Assembly: GCF_020622065.1 (NCBI RefSeq)
Contig: NZ_JAHRYQ010000001.1
Location: forward strand, 930,001 to 994,000
DNA: 64,000 bases
Source: Geothrix sp.
GTDB taxonomy: Bacteria; Acidobacteriota; Holophagae; Holophagales; Holophagaceae
Reading direction: 5' to 3'
A program made the translations under genes and the position numbers. Positions 35,000-44,776 of this stretch are shown here, one piece after another. Below the pieces are notes generated by a model. That model did not search any database and was not told the origin of the DNA. It saw only the letters and a list, made by a program, of their open reading frames with translations. Numbering within the stretch: position 1 is the first letter of the stretch; each line of letters starts with the position of its first letter.

Positions 35000-35313
35000 G
35001 AGGGAACTTCCTGGAGCAGGTCGGTCAGGCCGAGGAGGTTGAAGCGGTCCTTCCAGGCCTCCTTGAGGCCGGTCAAGGCCAGGCATCCGCCCTTGGCGCG
35101 CAAGTCGCGGTCCAGGGTCGCCAGGAGCTGCAGGCCCGAGAGGTCCAGATCTCCGATGCCCGAGAGGTCCAGGACCGCCGGCAGGCCGCTGGCGGCCGCC
35201 TGCGCCGCGATCTGCTCCCACTGCGAGTGGATGGCGAAGATGTCCAGATCGCCCTGGAGGGCCAGGGCGATCTGGGGTGTCGATGGACCGGGCGGCGAAG
35301 GTTTCCGGGCCAT
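34996..35313 (-). CDS. STAS-domain protein in the chemotaxis operon
   Basis: The 105-residue product is a single STAS domain, with the strand-loop VLDLSGIGDLDLSGLQLLATL. The Ser of DLSG lies at the position phosphorylated in SpoIIAA/RsbV anti-anti-sigma proteins. Such domains in chemotaxis operons are thought to regulate partner kinases or receptors. ATG 35313 was chosen; an in-frame TTG at 35322 overlaps the cheW stop (TTGA) and is an alternative. The stop overlaps the next gene by four bases. The kinase, if any, could be the receiver-HATPase protein at 2030-2941, but nothing links them directly. Confidence 0.82.
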   Translation of the reverse strand: MARKPSPPGPSTPQIALALQGDLDIFAIHSQWEQIAAQAAASGLPAVLDLSGIGDLDLSGLQLLATLDRDLRAKGGCLALTGLKEAWKDRFNLLGLTDLLQEVPS

Positions 35314-35318
35314 GGCGA

Positions 35319-35819
35319 TCAAGCTGTGGCCGCTTCGAGGGCGAGCAGTTCGCCGTCCGAGAGCAGGCGGTCCAGGTCGAGGAGGATCAGCATGGAATCC
35401 GAGCCCGTGGCGCCGGGCAGGGAGGCCAGGCCGGCGATGAACTCGCGGCCCAGCGCGGTCTGGGTGCCGAGCTCAGGTGCCGGCCGGATGGCCGAGGCGT
35501 CGAGATCGAGCACATCGGAGACGGAGTCCACGCGAATGCCCAGGGTGCGGCCCTGGACCTCGACGATGATGATGACGGGGCGGGTGTCCTCGGGCGCCTC
35601 TCCCAGGGCGAACCGCTGCCGCAGCTCGAGGATCGGCACGATGGCTCCCCGCAGGTTGATCACGCCGGGCATGTACGACGGCGCTTTGGGGATCCGGGTG
35701 ATGGTGGCCTGGGCCTGGATCTCCCGGACCTTCAGGATGGGCAGGGCGTAGGCCTCGCCAGCGAGGGCGAAGCAGAGCACCTGCTGGAGCGCCTGGAAAC
35801 TGCTGTCAGCGGCGGCCAT
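35319..35819 (-). CDS. cheW: Chemotaxis coupling protein CheW
   Basis: The 166-residue protein has the two-barrel CheW fold, with FALAGEAYALPILKVREI, the central GVINLRGAIVPILELRQRF and GIRVDSVSDVLDL. CheW bridges receptors and CheA. ATG 35819 is chosen because GAGGAG sits seven bases upstream, beside the receptor's stop; a longer reading would overlap it. It lies 11 bases after the membrane receptor gene. Confidence 0.95.
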   Translation of the reverse strand: MAAADSSFQALQQVLCFALAGEAYALPILKVREIQAQATITRIPKAPSYMPGVINLRGAIVPILELRQRFALGEAPEDTRPVIIIVEVQGRTLGIRVDSVSDVLDLDASAIRPAPELGTQTALGREFIAGLASLPGATGSDSMLILLDLDRLLSDGELLALEAATA

Positions 35820-35830
35820 GGCGGGGCTCC

Positions 35831-37561
35831 TCAAAAGGCTTCCCACTGCCCGTCGTCGTCGCTCCGGGGCGTGGGCACGGGCTGCTTGGCGGCGGCGAGT
35901 TCGGGCCGGGCGCTGCCGCGCTTCACGGCGGCACGGACGGGCTTGGCGGTCGGGCGGAGCGCCTGGGGGTGCGGGGCGCCATTGGGGCGGACGCGGGTGG
36001 CTTCCGTGCGACGGACTTCCACGCCGGTCTTGAACCGGGCCACGATCTCCGTCAGGGCGTGGGCCTGGGCATCCAGGGATTCGGCGGCGGCGGCGGATTC
36101 CTCCACCAGGGCAGCGTTCTGCTGCGTGACTTCGTCCATCTGGACCACGGCCTTGTTGATCTCGTTCAGGCCCGTGCTCTGCTCCTGGGTGGCCCCGGCA
36201 ATCTCGCCCACGAGCGAGGTCACGCGCTGCACATTGGTCACCACCTCCTGGATGGTGTCTCCGGCGTGGGCGGCGACCTTGGTGCCGTCCTGGGACTTGG
36301 CGACGCTTTCGCGGATGAGGACCTTGATCTCCTTGGCGGCGTCGGCGCTGCGCTTAGCGAGGTTGCGGACTTCCGCCGCCACCACCGCGAAGCCGCGGCC
36401 CTGCTCGCCGGCCCGGGCGGCCTCCACCGCGGCATTGAGCGCCAGCAGGTTGGTCTGGAAGGCGATCTCGTCCACCACGCCGATGATCTCGTTGATCTTC
36501 GCGGAGCTCTGGTTGATGGCCTCCATGGCCTCGATGACCTGACCGACGGCGGTGCCGCCGTCCTGGGCCACCTGGCGGGCCTTGCCGGATTCCTGGTTGG
36601 CGGACCGGGCGTTGTCGGCGGTCTGGTTCACATTGCTGGTGATCTGCTCCATGCTGCTGGCCGTCTCTTCAAGGCTGGCGGCCTGTTCCTCGGTGCGACG
36701 ACTCAGGTCCGTATTGCCCATGGAGATCTCGCCCGAGGCCGTGGAGATGGCCAGCGCGCTTTCCTGGATCTGCAGCACCATCTCCCGCAGTCCTTCATTG
36801 GTGGTGTTGATGATGCGTCCCAGCTCGCCCAGTTCGTCCTTCGAGCGGAGCTCAAGGCGCTGGGTCAGGTCACCCTGGGCCACGGTCTCCATGACCGCAC
36901 CCACTTCCCGCAGTGGATGGGTGATGCTGCGGGTGATGAAGAAGGACATCAAGGAGCCGGCGATCAGGGCCAACACCGAGCAGGAAACGACGATGATCAT
37001 GGCCTGTTTATAGCTGTCCTTGGCTTGCTCGTGGCGTGCGGTGACGGCACTATCGAAAAATTTGACGGTCTTGAGGACCGCATCCTGAAGGGCCTGATCC
37101 GCCGGACGGGCCTCATCGAACATCAGCCGGGTGGCTTCTTTGTCCCGGCCCGCTAGGTTGGCCTCTATGACATGGTTGTTGGCCGTTCTTACTTTCTGAA
37201 GTTGCACCTGCAGGTTCTCAAAATTCGCCTTCGCTTCCGGGCTGACGAGGGAGTCCTCGAGCTTCTTGGACAGATCGTTAAAAATGTCGCGCGCCTTGCC
37301 GATCCGCTCGACGGCTGCTTTCCGATCCGGGATGTTGTCCATGAGGAGGATGGTCCGGGTGATGCGGCTGATCGTGAAGAGCTGATCGGACATGCCATTG
37401 GCCCAGGCCACCTGCTTGTTGTAACGAGTGACGATCTCGTTGGTGTCATCCGCGATGTGGCTCATCCGGTTCAATCCGACGCCTGCGATGAGTAGGAGGA
37501 GCGCCAGGACAATTCCGAAGCCAACGCTCAGGCGAGTTCCGATCTTCAGGTTGGTGAGCAC
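35831..37561 (-). CDS. Methyl-accepting chemotaxis protein with C-terminal QWEAF tether
   Basis: The 576-residue receptor has a helix near residues 10-33, a periplasmic domain of about 140 residues that looks like a four-helix bundle, a second helix near 187-208, a HAMP domain (ITHPLREVG) and a full signalling domain. The tip [27 protein letters not shown] is intact. A Pro/Ala/Lys-rich linker ends in QWEAF, a close variant of the NWETF peptide that docks CheR and CheB. GTG 37561 follows GGAGGA; upstream ATG codons lack a ribosome-binding site. It is the first gene of the chemotaxis operon, so its upstream region should hold the operon promoter. Confidence 0.92.
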   Translation of the reverse strand: MLTNLKIGTRLSVGFGIVLALLLLIAGVGLNRMSHIADDTNEIVTRYNKQVAWANGMSDQLFTISRITRTILLMDNIPDRKAAVERIGKARDIFNDLSKKLEDSLVSPEAKANFENLQVQLQKVRTANNHVIEANLAGRDKEATRLMFDEARPADQALQDAVLKTVKFFDSAVTARHEQAKDSYKQAMIIVVSCSVLALIAGSLMSFFITRSITHPLREVGAVMETVAQGDLTQRLELRSKDELGELGRIINTTNEGLREMVLQIQESALAISTASGEISMGNTDLSRRTEEQAASLEETASSMEQITSNVNQTADNARSANQESGKARQVAQDGGTAVGQVIEAMEAINQSSAKINEIIGVVDEIAFQTNLLALNAAVEAARAGEQGRGFAVVAAEVRNLAKRSADAAKEIKVLIRESVAKSQDGTKVAAHAGDTIQEVVTNVQRVTSLVGEIAGATQEQSTGLNEINKAVVQMDEVTQQNAALVEESAAAAESLDAQAHALTEIVARFKTGVEVRRTEATRVRPNGAPHPQALRPTAKPVRAAVKRGSARPELAAAKQPVPTPRSDDDGQWEAF

Positions 37562-37917
37562 GGTGGTTCCTCCGAGTGGAGCGGTAGGGGAAAGGGCTAC
37601 AGGCGAGCGCATTAATTGCAAAAAAGGCCAAGGCAAAATCGACCAGGCATAATAGTTATGCTTACTTTTTCATGACACCCTCGACTGTCCACGAAGGGCT
37701 CTGGGTGATGGATGAACTTCTTCCATCGGCATCGCTGATTGACGGATAACAATTGGTGATCTTCGAGTGATCTTTGTCACAGTCCTCAGCAACTCGATCG
37801 ATACCGCCGGGAAGACACGGTCAAATCGGAGATGCACCGCGGAACGACAGGACCTGCCCGCTTGGAGCTTCCGTCGCAGATTGAGACAGGCCCCTTTTTT
37901 GGATTGGTGAGTCACCC
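37562..37917. other. 356-bp AT-rich divergent control region
   Basis: No gene is seen here. The stretch separates the chemotaxis operon from the divergent 1667-residue kinase gene, is clearly richer in A and T than its surroundings, and must hold both promoters. A palindrome with arms GCATAA/TTATGC spans 37647-37661 and includes CATAAT, similar to a -10 box. I could not place a convincing -35/-10 pair or a sigma-28 or sigma-54 site. Confidence 0.6.
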
Positions 37918-40900
37918 ATGCCTCAGGAGAGGTTCCTTCAGAAAGCCGTCCGGAGGCTGACGCTGCTCCTATCGGCCGCGGCGGGGGCCGTGGCATTCCT
38001 GGCGGCGCTGGGCACCCTGCTGAGGCGGCCCTGGCTCGCGACCCTGGGCTCGGGTCAGGTGCCCATGTCACCGCTGGGCATGGGGTTGGTGGTGCTGCTG
38101 AGCCTGGCCGTCCTCGCGGCCGAAGGTTGGAGCCGCGCCCGGGGGCTTCGGCGCCTCTCGGTCGGTGCGGCGCTGGGCGTGGCCCTCCTGAGCCTGGGGG
38201 TGGTGATCGGCCACCTCCTGAATCGCCCCTCACTGCTGGAGAACGGGCTGTTCCTGGGGCAGTCGCAGGTTCAGCACACTTCGCTGCTGACTGCCCTGGC
38301 GACCCTCTGCGCCGCCCTGTCGGCCCTGCTCCAGTGGCCCTTTCCCGAGCCTGCGTGGCGTCGCCGGCAAGGTGCCGCCGTCCTGGCGCTGGTCCCCGTC
38401 ATGATGGGCACGGTGGTCCTGGTCAGCTATGTGGCGGGCGCCCCGGTGCTGTACGGAACCGGCACCATCCCGATGTCCCTGCCTTCGGCGCTCTGCGCCG
38501 TGGGCCTCGGAATGGCCCTGACGCTGGCGGCCGGATTCGATGTCTGGCCCCTGGCGGCCTTCGGCCTCATGCCCAAGAAGGGGGGCGGCCCCGTGGACCG
38601 TTGGTACCTGATGGGACCCCTGGTGCTCTTCCTGCTGCTGGGCGTGCTGATCCTCACGGCTGGTTCGTTCTACCTGCGCGGGCAGCTCAAGGCGACCCGG
38701 GCGCGGGCCCTCGGGGAGCTGGCGGCCATCGCGGAACTCAAGGTCCGTCAGATCGAAGCCTGGTCCGGCGAGCGCCGCCTCGATGCGGAGCAGCTGTTCG
38801 AAGGCCCCCTCGTCCAAGGTCAGCTGCGGCGGTTCCTGGCGGGGGCTCCTCAGGCCTCCGAGCACGACATCCGGGCCTGGATGGAGGGGCTGCAGCGGAA
38901 CACCTACCAGCGCCTGATCCTGGCGGACGGGCAGGGCCGGATCAAGATCTCGGTGCCGGAGGCCCCCTCCTCCAGCCTGGACGCGCTGGACGCGGATGAG
39001 CTGGAGGCCGTGCTGCGGGTACCCGGGATCACGGTGAAGGATCTGCATCGGGATGCGGATCATCCTGATCTCCACCTGAGCCTGTGGGTACCCATCGGCG
39101 TCCGACCCGGCACGAGGCCCGAGGGCGTCCTCCTTCTCCTCCTGGATCCGAAGCAGTTCCTGTATCCGCTGGTGCAGTCCTGGCCAACGCAAAGCCCCAG
39201 CGCCGAGACCCTCCTCGTCCGGAGAGAGGGTGACGAGGTTCTGTTCCTGAACGAACTCCGTCATGGGGGGTACGCTCCCATGACCCTGCGGCTGCCCCTG
39301 GCGACGGCGCCCGACATGCCCGCGGCCCGGGCTGCGCGGGGCGAAGAGGGGGTGGTGACCGGCCGCGACTACCGGGGCGTGCCGGTCCTCGCTGCCCTGC
39401 ACAGGATCCCCGGGACGGCCTGGCACATGGTGGCCAAGGTGGATGAGGCCGAGATCTACGGCCCGCTTCGGCAGCGCGTGTGGATCACTGGAGCCGCGCT
39501 GATCGGGCTGCTGGCCCTGGCCGCCGCCACCCTGGGCCTGATGGTGCGGCACCATGATGCGGACATGATCCATGCGCAGCTGGCCCTCTCTCAACGGTTC
39601 GAGTGGCTCATGCGGGAAGCCAATGACATCATCCTGCTGCTGGATGGAGAGGGCCGCATCCTGGAGGCGAACCTTCAGGCCGCCGAGAGCTATGGCTATT
39701 CAGTCACCGAGCTGAGGAAGATGAAGGTCTCGGAGCTCCGGCCAGTGGCGTCGCGGTCGGAGACGGCAGGCCACCTGGAACGGCTGCAGGCCCATGGGTC
39801 CATCCGGTTCGAAACCCTCCACTGCCGCCGGGACGGCTCGACCTTCCCGGTGGAGGTCAGTGCCCGGGCCGTCCACTTCGACGGCGCCCCCGGGGTGATC
39901 AGCTTCCTGCGGGACATCACCGAGCGGGTCGCCCGGGAACGCGAGCTTCAACGGATGACCCGCCTCTACGCCGCGCTGAGCCAGGTCAATCAGGCCATCG
40001 TCTGGTCGTCCACCAAAGAGGCCCTTCTCGACAAAGTCTGCGAAGTGCTCATCGAATTTGGCCAATTCAGCATGGCCTGGATCGGCTGGAATGATGCCCT
40101 CACGCGTGGCGTGACGGTCGCCGCGCAGTCCGGCGATGTGAAGGGCTACCTGGGCCGCATCCGCGTGGAGAGCGGGGACTCGATCCTGGCGGGGGGACCG
40201 GTGGGGACGGCGATCCGGGAAGCCCGCCCATGCGTCCTGAACGACTTCCTGACGGCGGCTGGGACTGAACCCTGGCGCGATGCCGCGGCTGAATGCGGGT
40301 TCGCCGCCGTGGCCGCCTTCCCCATCCGGCAGGATGGGGGGGTGGTGGGAGCCCTGGCCGTCTACGCCCGGGAGAAGGATTTCTTCGGCCCGCAGGAGGA
40401 GGCGTTGCTGGTGGAAGCGGCGATGGACATCTCCTTCGCCCTGGACCACCTGGCGGGCGAGGCGCGCCGCCGCGAGGCGGAGGCCGCCCTCCTGGAGAGC
40501 GAGCGGTTCCTGCGGGAGGCCCAGGAGGCCGGGGGCGTCGGAACCTACACCTGGGATATCCAGGCGGATCACTGGAAGAGCAGTCCCCACCTCGATCGGA
40601 TCTTCGGCATCGACGCCGACTATCCGCGGAACCTCGTGGGCTGGACGCGCCTCGTGGCTCCCGCCTTCCAGGAGCAGATGCACACCTATGTGGCCGGGAT
40701 CATCGAACGCCATGCGCCCTTCGATCTCGACTACCCCATCGTCCGCATTTCGGACGGCGAGCTGCGCTGGGTCCACGGGGCGGGGGAGCTCCTGTGGAAC
40801 GAAGCGGGACAGCCCGTGGTTTTGCGGGGCGTCATCCAGGACATCACCGAGTCCCGGGCCCAGGCCCGCCAGCTCGAGCGCCTCACCCAGCTCTACGCCG

Positions 40901-42921
40901 CCCTGAGCCAGGTGAACCAGGCCATCGTCTGGTCCCCCACCCGCGAGGCGCTGCTCGCCAAGATCTGTGAAGTGATGGTGGCGTTCGGGCAGTTCAGCAT
41001 GGCCTGGATCGGCTGGGACGACCCATCGACCCATGAGGTCCGGGTGCTCAGCCACTATGGAGATGCCCACGGGTACCTCGATGGCCTGCAGATCCGCAGC
41101 GACGACACGCTCCTGGGCCGCGGAGCCACTGGCACGGCCATCCGAGAAGGGCGCCCCTGCGTGATGAACGACTTCCTGGGCACCTCGACCTCGGCCCCCT
41201 GGCATGCGGCGGCCGTCCGGTGCGGGTACGCGGCTTCGGCGGCCTTCCCCATCCGGCTGGCAGGCGAGGTCTGTGCGGCGCTGATGGTCTATTCCTCGGA
41301 GAAGGACTTCTTCGGCGCCCATGAAGTGGCGCTCCTCGAGGAGGCGGCCGGCGATGTCTCCTTCGCCCTGGATCACCTGGCGGGCGAGGACCGGCGGCGC
41401 GAATCGGAAGCCAAGCTGCGCAAGATCTCCGTGGCGGTGGAGCAGAATCCGCTGTCCATTGTGATCACCGATCCCCAGGGGACCATCGAGTACATCAATC
41501 CCGCCTTCACGGCGATCACCGGATACTCCGCCGCGGAGGCCCTGGGGCAGAACCCCCGCATCCTGAAATCCCTCGTCACGCCGCCCGAACACTACCAACA
41601 GATGTGGGAGACCCTGGCGCGCGGCGAGGTGTGGGTGGGCGAGTTCGAGAACCTCAAGAAGGGGGGCGAGCCGTACTACGAACGGGCCACCATCGCCCCG
41701 GTCCGGGACGAAGCGGGCATCCTCACCAGCTACATCGCCATCAAGGAGGACATCACCCAGCGGAAGCGCGACGAGGAGGAGCGCCGCGCCCTGGAAGCCC
41801 AGCTCCATCAGTCGCAGAAGCTCGAGAGCCTCGGCAGCCTGGCCGGCGGCGTGGCCCACGACATGAACAATGTGCTGGGAGCCATCCTGGGGCTGGCCTC
41901 GACGCTGCGGGAAGCGGCGGACCCCTTCTCCTCTTCAGCGAAGAACCTCGACACGATCATGAGCGCCTGCCTCCGCGGGCGCGGCGTGGTCAAGAGCCTC
42001 CTCTACTTCGCCCACAAGGATCTTCAGGAAGAGCAGCTCATCGACCTCAATGGGCTGGTCACCGAGATGAGCCACCTCCTGAGCTACACCATGCTCAAGC
42101 GTGTCCAGCTCCGGATGGACCTCCAGGATGGGCTCGGCCTGGTACGGGGCGATAACGGGGCGCTGAGCCATGCGCTCATGAACCTCTGCGTGAATGCCAT
42201 GGATGCCATGCCCGACGGCGGCGTCCTCTACATCTCGACGCGGGAGACCGCTGACGGCGGCCTGGAGCTGCGCGTGAAGGACACGGGCCAGGGCATGAGT
42301 CCGGAGGTGTTGGCCCGGGCCATGGAGCCCTTCTTCACCACCAAGCCCCAGGGGAAGGGAACTGGCCTGGGGTTGGCGATGGTCTACGGCACCATGAAGG
42401 CCCATGACGGCACGCTGGAACTGCTGAGCCAGCCAGGGGAGGGCACCGAAGCCATCCTCCGCTTCCCTGCGCATCGGGTGGGGAGGCCGGCCCCGGTCCC
42501 GTCGACCGCCCAAGACCTGCCGAAGGCCGAGCAGGCCCCGCTGAAGGTGCTGCTGGTGGATGACGACGAGTTGATCCGGGAATCGGTGGCGCCGATGCTG
42601 GAGATGCTGGGCCATGCCGTGACCACCGCGCCCGAGGGCCAGGAGGCGCTCCGGCTCCTGCAGGGCGGCCTCCCGGTGGACCTGGTGATCCTCGACATGA
42701 ACATGCCGGGCCTGAGCGGCCCGGAAACCCTGCCCCGGATCCGGGACCTCCGGCCCGGCCTGCCGGTGCTCATGGCCACAGGTTACAGCGATCAGGAGAT
42801 CGCGCCGTTGCTGGAGGAGAACCCCGGCGTGGCCAGCCTGCGAAAGCCCTTCAGCATGAAGGAGATCCAGAAGAAGATCGCCGACCTCGGCATCCGCCCG
42901 GCAGGGCCCTCCGCCTCGTAG
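37918..42921 (+). CDS. Very large hybrid histidine kinase with duplicated PAS-GAF modules
   Basis: The 1667-residue protein opens with about eight membrane helices (to about residue 250), then an extracytoplasmic sensor region to about 520 and another helix. The cytoplasmic part reads PAS (550-670), GAF (690-850), PAS (865-985), GAF (1000-1160), PAS (1170-1290), HisKA with H1314, HATPase_c and a receiver with D1593. The two GAF modules are clearly paralogous (both contain QFSMAWIGW and EKDFFG). The C-terminal half resembles the heme kinase at 26149-28782. It probably integrates membrane and cytoplasmic signals; the ligands are unknown. It is divergent from the chemotaxis operon. Confidence 0.88.
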   Translation: MPQERFLQKAVRRLTLLLSAAAGAVAFLAALGTLLRRPWLATLGSGQVPMSPLGMGLVVLLSLAVLAAEGWSRARGLRRLSVGAALGVALLSLGVVIGHLLNRPSLLENGLFLGQSQVQHTSLLTALATLCAALSALLQWPFPEPAWRRRQGAAVLALVPVMMGTVVLVSYVAGAPVLYGTGTIPMSLPSALCAVGLGMALTLAAGFDVWPLAAFGLMPKKGGGPVDRWYLMGPLVLFLLLGVLILTAGSFYLRGQLKATRARALGELAAIAELKVRQIEAWSGERRLDAEQLFEGPLVQGQLRRFLAGAPQASEHDIRAWMEGLQRNTYQRLILADGQGRIKISVPEAPSSSLDALDADELEAVLRVPGITVKDLHRDADHPDLHLSLWVPIGVRPGTRPEGVLLLLLDPKQFLYPLVQSWPTQSPSAETLLVRREGDEVLFLNELRHGGYAPMTLRLPLATAPDMPAARAARGEEGVVTGRDYRGVPVLAALHRIPGTAWHMVAKVDEAEIYGPLRQRVWITGAALIGLLALAAATLGLMVRHHDADMIHAQLALSQRFEWLMREANDIILLLDGEGRILEANLQAAESYGYSVTELRKMKVSELRPVASRSETAGHLERLQAHGSIRFETLHCRRDGSTFPVEVSARAVHFDGAPGVISFLRDITERVARERELQRMTRLYAALSQVNQAIVWSSTKEALLDKVCEVLIEFGQFSMAWIGWNDALTRGVTVAAQSGDVKGYLGRIRVESGDSILAGGPVGTAIREARPCVLNDFLTAAGTEPWRDAAAECGFAAVAAFPIRQDGGVVGALAVYAREKDFFGPQEEALLVEAAMDISFALDHLAGEARRREAEAALLESERFLREAQEAGGVGTYTWDIQADHWKSSPHLDRIFGIDADYPRNLVGWTRLVAPAFQEQMHTYVAGIIERHAPFDLDYPIVRISDGELRWVHGAGELLWNEAGQPVVLRGVIQDITESRAQARQLERLTQLYAALSQVNQAIVWSPTREALLAKICEVMVAFGQFSMAWIGWDDPSTHEVRVLSHYGDAHGYLDGLQIRSDDTLLGRGATGTAIREGRPCVMNDFLGTSTSAPWHAAAVRCGYAASAAFPIRLAGEVCAALMVYSSEKDFFGAHEVALLEEAAGDVSFALDHLAGEDRRRESEAKLRKISVAVEQNPLSIVITDPQGTIEYINPAFTAITGYSAAEALGQNPRILKSLVTPPEHYQQMWETLARGEVWVGEFENLKKGGEPYYERATIAPVRDEAGILTSYIAIKEDITQRKRDEEERRALEAQLHQSQKLESLGSLAGGVAHDMNNVLGAILGLASTLREAADPFSSSAKNLDTIMSACLRGRGVVKSLLYFAHKDLQEEQLIDLNGLVTEMSHLLSYTMLKRVQLRMDLQDGLGLVRGDNGALSHALMNLCVNAMDAMPDGGVLYISTRETADGGLELRVKDTGQGMSPEVLARAMEPFFTTKPQGKGTGLGLAMVYGTMKAHDGTLELLSQPGEGTEAILRFPAHRVGRPAPVPSTAQDLPKAEQAPLKVLLVDDDELIRESVAPMLEMLGHAVTTAPEGQEALRLLQGGLPVDLVILDMNMPGLSGPETLPRIRDLRPGLPVLMATGYSDQEIAPLLEENPGVASLRKPFSMKEIQKKIADLGIRPAGPSAS

Positions 42922-42925
42922 GTTG

Positions 42926-43219
42926 TTAGATCCGGTCGAAGCCTTCCTTGCCCTGCATCACCTTCCAGGGGAGCAGCTCGTAGTTGGCCAGGCCGTGCTG
43001 GTGGAAGGGATCGCCGTCGCGGAGGGCATCCAGGTCCGCGAGGGGGTTCTCATCCTGGACCCGCACCAGCCACATGCCGCCGAACCGGGGATCCAGGGGG
43101 CCGGAGGCCACCAGGATCCCCTGCTCCTGGAGGGTCCGGAGGTAGGCGCGGTGCGCTTCCGTGACGGCCTCGACCTCGGGCAGGGGGCGGCGGTAGCGGA
43201 CGATGATCATCGCGTACAT
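42926..43219 (-). CDS. YciI-like protein
   Basis: The 97-residue protein matches the YCII family: MIIVRYRRP at the start, HRAYLRTLQEQGILVASGPL in the middle with the family's His, and DPFHQHGLANYEL near the end with the conserved Asp and His. Family members are small dimers with a putative acid-base active site and no firmly general function. ATG 43219 follows AGGAG. It lies 16 bases downstream of the carbamate kinase gene and ends four bases from the convergent kinase stop. Confidence 0.85.
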   Translation of the reverse strand: MYAMIIVRYRRPLPEVEAVTEAHRAYLRTLQEQGILVASGPLDPRFGGMWLVRVQDENPLADLDALRDGDPFHQHGLANYELLPWKVMQGKEGFDRI

Positions 43220-43235
43220 GAGTGGCTCCTGGAGG

Positions 43236-44183
43236 TCAGTCCCGCACGATGCGCGTACCCACGGTCGCCGGATCCTCGGTGGCCAGGGCCTCGGCGGTGG
43301 TGATGAGCACCTCGTGGCCGCCGCCGTCGAGGTAGGAGAGGGCGCTCTCGATCTTGGGGCCCATGCTGCCCGGTGGGAACTGGCCTTCGACCAGATGCTT
43401 CCGGGCTTCGCTGGCGGTGATGCGGTCCATCCACCGCTGGGTGGGCTTGCCGAAATCCAGGGCGACCTTGGGCACGCCCGTGAGGATGATGAAGAGGTCG
43501 GCGCCCAGCTGGGCCGCCAGCAGCGCGCTGAGGCGGTCCTTGTCAATGACGGCTTCGACGCCCACCAGGAAGCCGCTGGCGTCGCGGATCACGGGAATGC
43601 CGCCGCCGCCGCCGGCGATCACGGAGCTCCCGGACTGCAGCAGGGTCTTGATGGCGTCGAGCTGGACGATCTCGATCGGCTTGGGCGAAGGCACCACCTT
43701 GCGCCAACCGCGGCCCGAATCCTCCTTCATTTTCCAGCGCTTGGACCGCATCAGTTCGAGGGCGCGGAATTCGGGATAGAACGGCCCCACGGGTTTCGTC
43801 GGGTCCTGGAAGCCCTTGTCCTCCTTGTCAACCACCACCTCGGTGAGCACGGAGGTCACCGGCGCGTCGAGCTTCATGAAGCGCAGGCGGTTGATGAGCA
43901 TGCGCTCCAGCATGTAGCCCATGGACCCCTGGGTCATGGCGCCGCAGATGTCCAGGCTGTAGGGGGGGATCTGCCCGGAACCGGCCTCCTGCTGGATGAG
44001 CAGGTTGCCCACCTGGGGTCCGTTGCCATGCACCACACAGAGGGCGTAGCCCTCGGCCACCACCCGCGCCAGCATCTCCGCCGTCTCCCGGGCGTTCTCC
44101 AGCTGCTCCTCCTGCAGCCCACGCTCCTTCTCCTTCAGAAGCGCGTTGCCGCCGATGGCCAGGAGTGCGATTTTTCGGGTCAT
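43236..44183 (-). CDS. arcC: Carbamate kinase
   Basis: The 315-residue protein matches ArcC, which reversibly makes ATP and carbamate from carbamoyl phosphate and ADP. AIGGNALL at the start, VVHGNGPQVGNLL, and AGGGGGIPV with the following DKDRLSALLA are the family's ligand-binding motifs. Other arginine-deiminase genes (arcA, arcB) are absent nearby, so it may serve purine, allantoin or carbamoyl phosphate metabolism. It is followed by the YciI-like gene. Confidence 0.94.
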   Translation of the reverse strand: MTRKIALLAIGGNALLKEKERGLQEEQLENARETAEMLARVVAEGYALCVVHGNGPQVGNLLIQQEAGSGQIPPYSLDICGAMTQGSMGYMLERMLINRLRFMKLDAPVTSVLTEVVVDKEDKGFQDPTKPVGPFYPEFRALELMRSKRWKMKEDSGRGWRKVVPSPKPIEIVQLDAIKTLLQSGSSVIAGGGGGIPVIRDASGFLVGVEAVIDKDRLSALLAAQLGADLFIILTGVPKVALDFGKPTQRWMDRITASEARKHLVEGQFPPGSMGPKIESALSYLDGGGHEVLITTAEALATEDPATVGTRIVRD

Positions 44184-44233
44184 GCGGATCCCCGGGAAAC
44201 CGGGATTCTAGCAAGGTGTCGGCCGGACGGCCA

Positions 44234-44767
44234 TCACAGTGGACGGATCATCAAGTCATGCACCAGCATCCGGTCCCGGTCCACCTGCTCACCCACGCGG
44301 AAGGTCGCCTCTCCGGCATCCGTGAAGCCGACCTTGGCGTAGAAGCGGATGGCACGGGGGTTCTGCTCCCAGACCTGCAGCCAGACGCCATCGTGGCCCG
44401 CCGAGGCCGCATGGTTCAGCGCGGCGGCCATCAGGGCCTGGGCGGCGCCACGGCCATGCAGAGAGGCATCCACATAGAACCGTGCCACTTCGAGCGGATT
44501 GACGAAGTGGAAAGAGGCCCTCGCTTCCTCCGGGCCGCCGGCCCGGAGCAGGGTGTAGCCCCGAAGGGCGCCCCCCTCCTCGATCACCAGCGTCCGGCAG
44601 GCCGGATCGGCCAGCTCGGCGGCCTGCCGGTCCGGCCCGAAAGTTTCCGCCAGGTGCAGCTCCAGGTTCGATGCGGGGATGAGGCCGGCATAGGTCTCGC
44701 GCCACAGGCGCTCGCCAAGGGCCGCCAGGGCCTGGGCGTCGGCGGGAAGGGCGGGTCGGATCACCAT
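44234..44767 (-). CDS. GNAT-family N-acetyltransferase
   Basis: The 177-residue protein has the GNAT fold: VIRPALPADAQALAAL at the start, the acetyl-CoA loop VDASLHGRGAAQALM (motif A) and NPRAIRFYAKVGF (motif B). The acceptor substrate is not predictable. ATG 44767 has GGAGG only one base upstream; the next codon, GTG 44764, is better spaced and is an alternative. It is divergent from glyQ across 58 bp. Confidence 0.86.
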   Translation of the reverse strand: MVIRPALPADAQALAALGERLWRETYAGLIPASNLELHLAETFGPDRQAAELADPACRTLVIEEGGALRGYTLLRAGGPEEARASFHFVNPLEVARFYVDASLHGRGAAQALMAAALNHAASAGHDGVWLQVWEQNPRAIRFYAKVGFTDAGEATFRVGEQVDRDRMLVHDLMIRPL

Positions 44768-44776
44768 GCCTCCAGC

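Noticed and set aside
37562-37917. Sigma-54 or sigma-28 promoter for the chemotaxis operon
   Set aside because: A TGG...TTGC pair was seen, but the GG-GC spacing is 8 rather than 10 bases, and no TAAA...CCGATA match was found.
39700-41859. A 719-codon frame antisense to the large kinase
   Set aside because: Shadow of the duplicated PAS-GAF coding region; no motifs.
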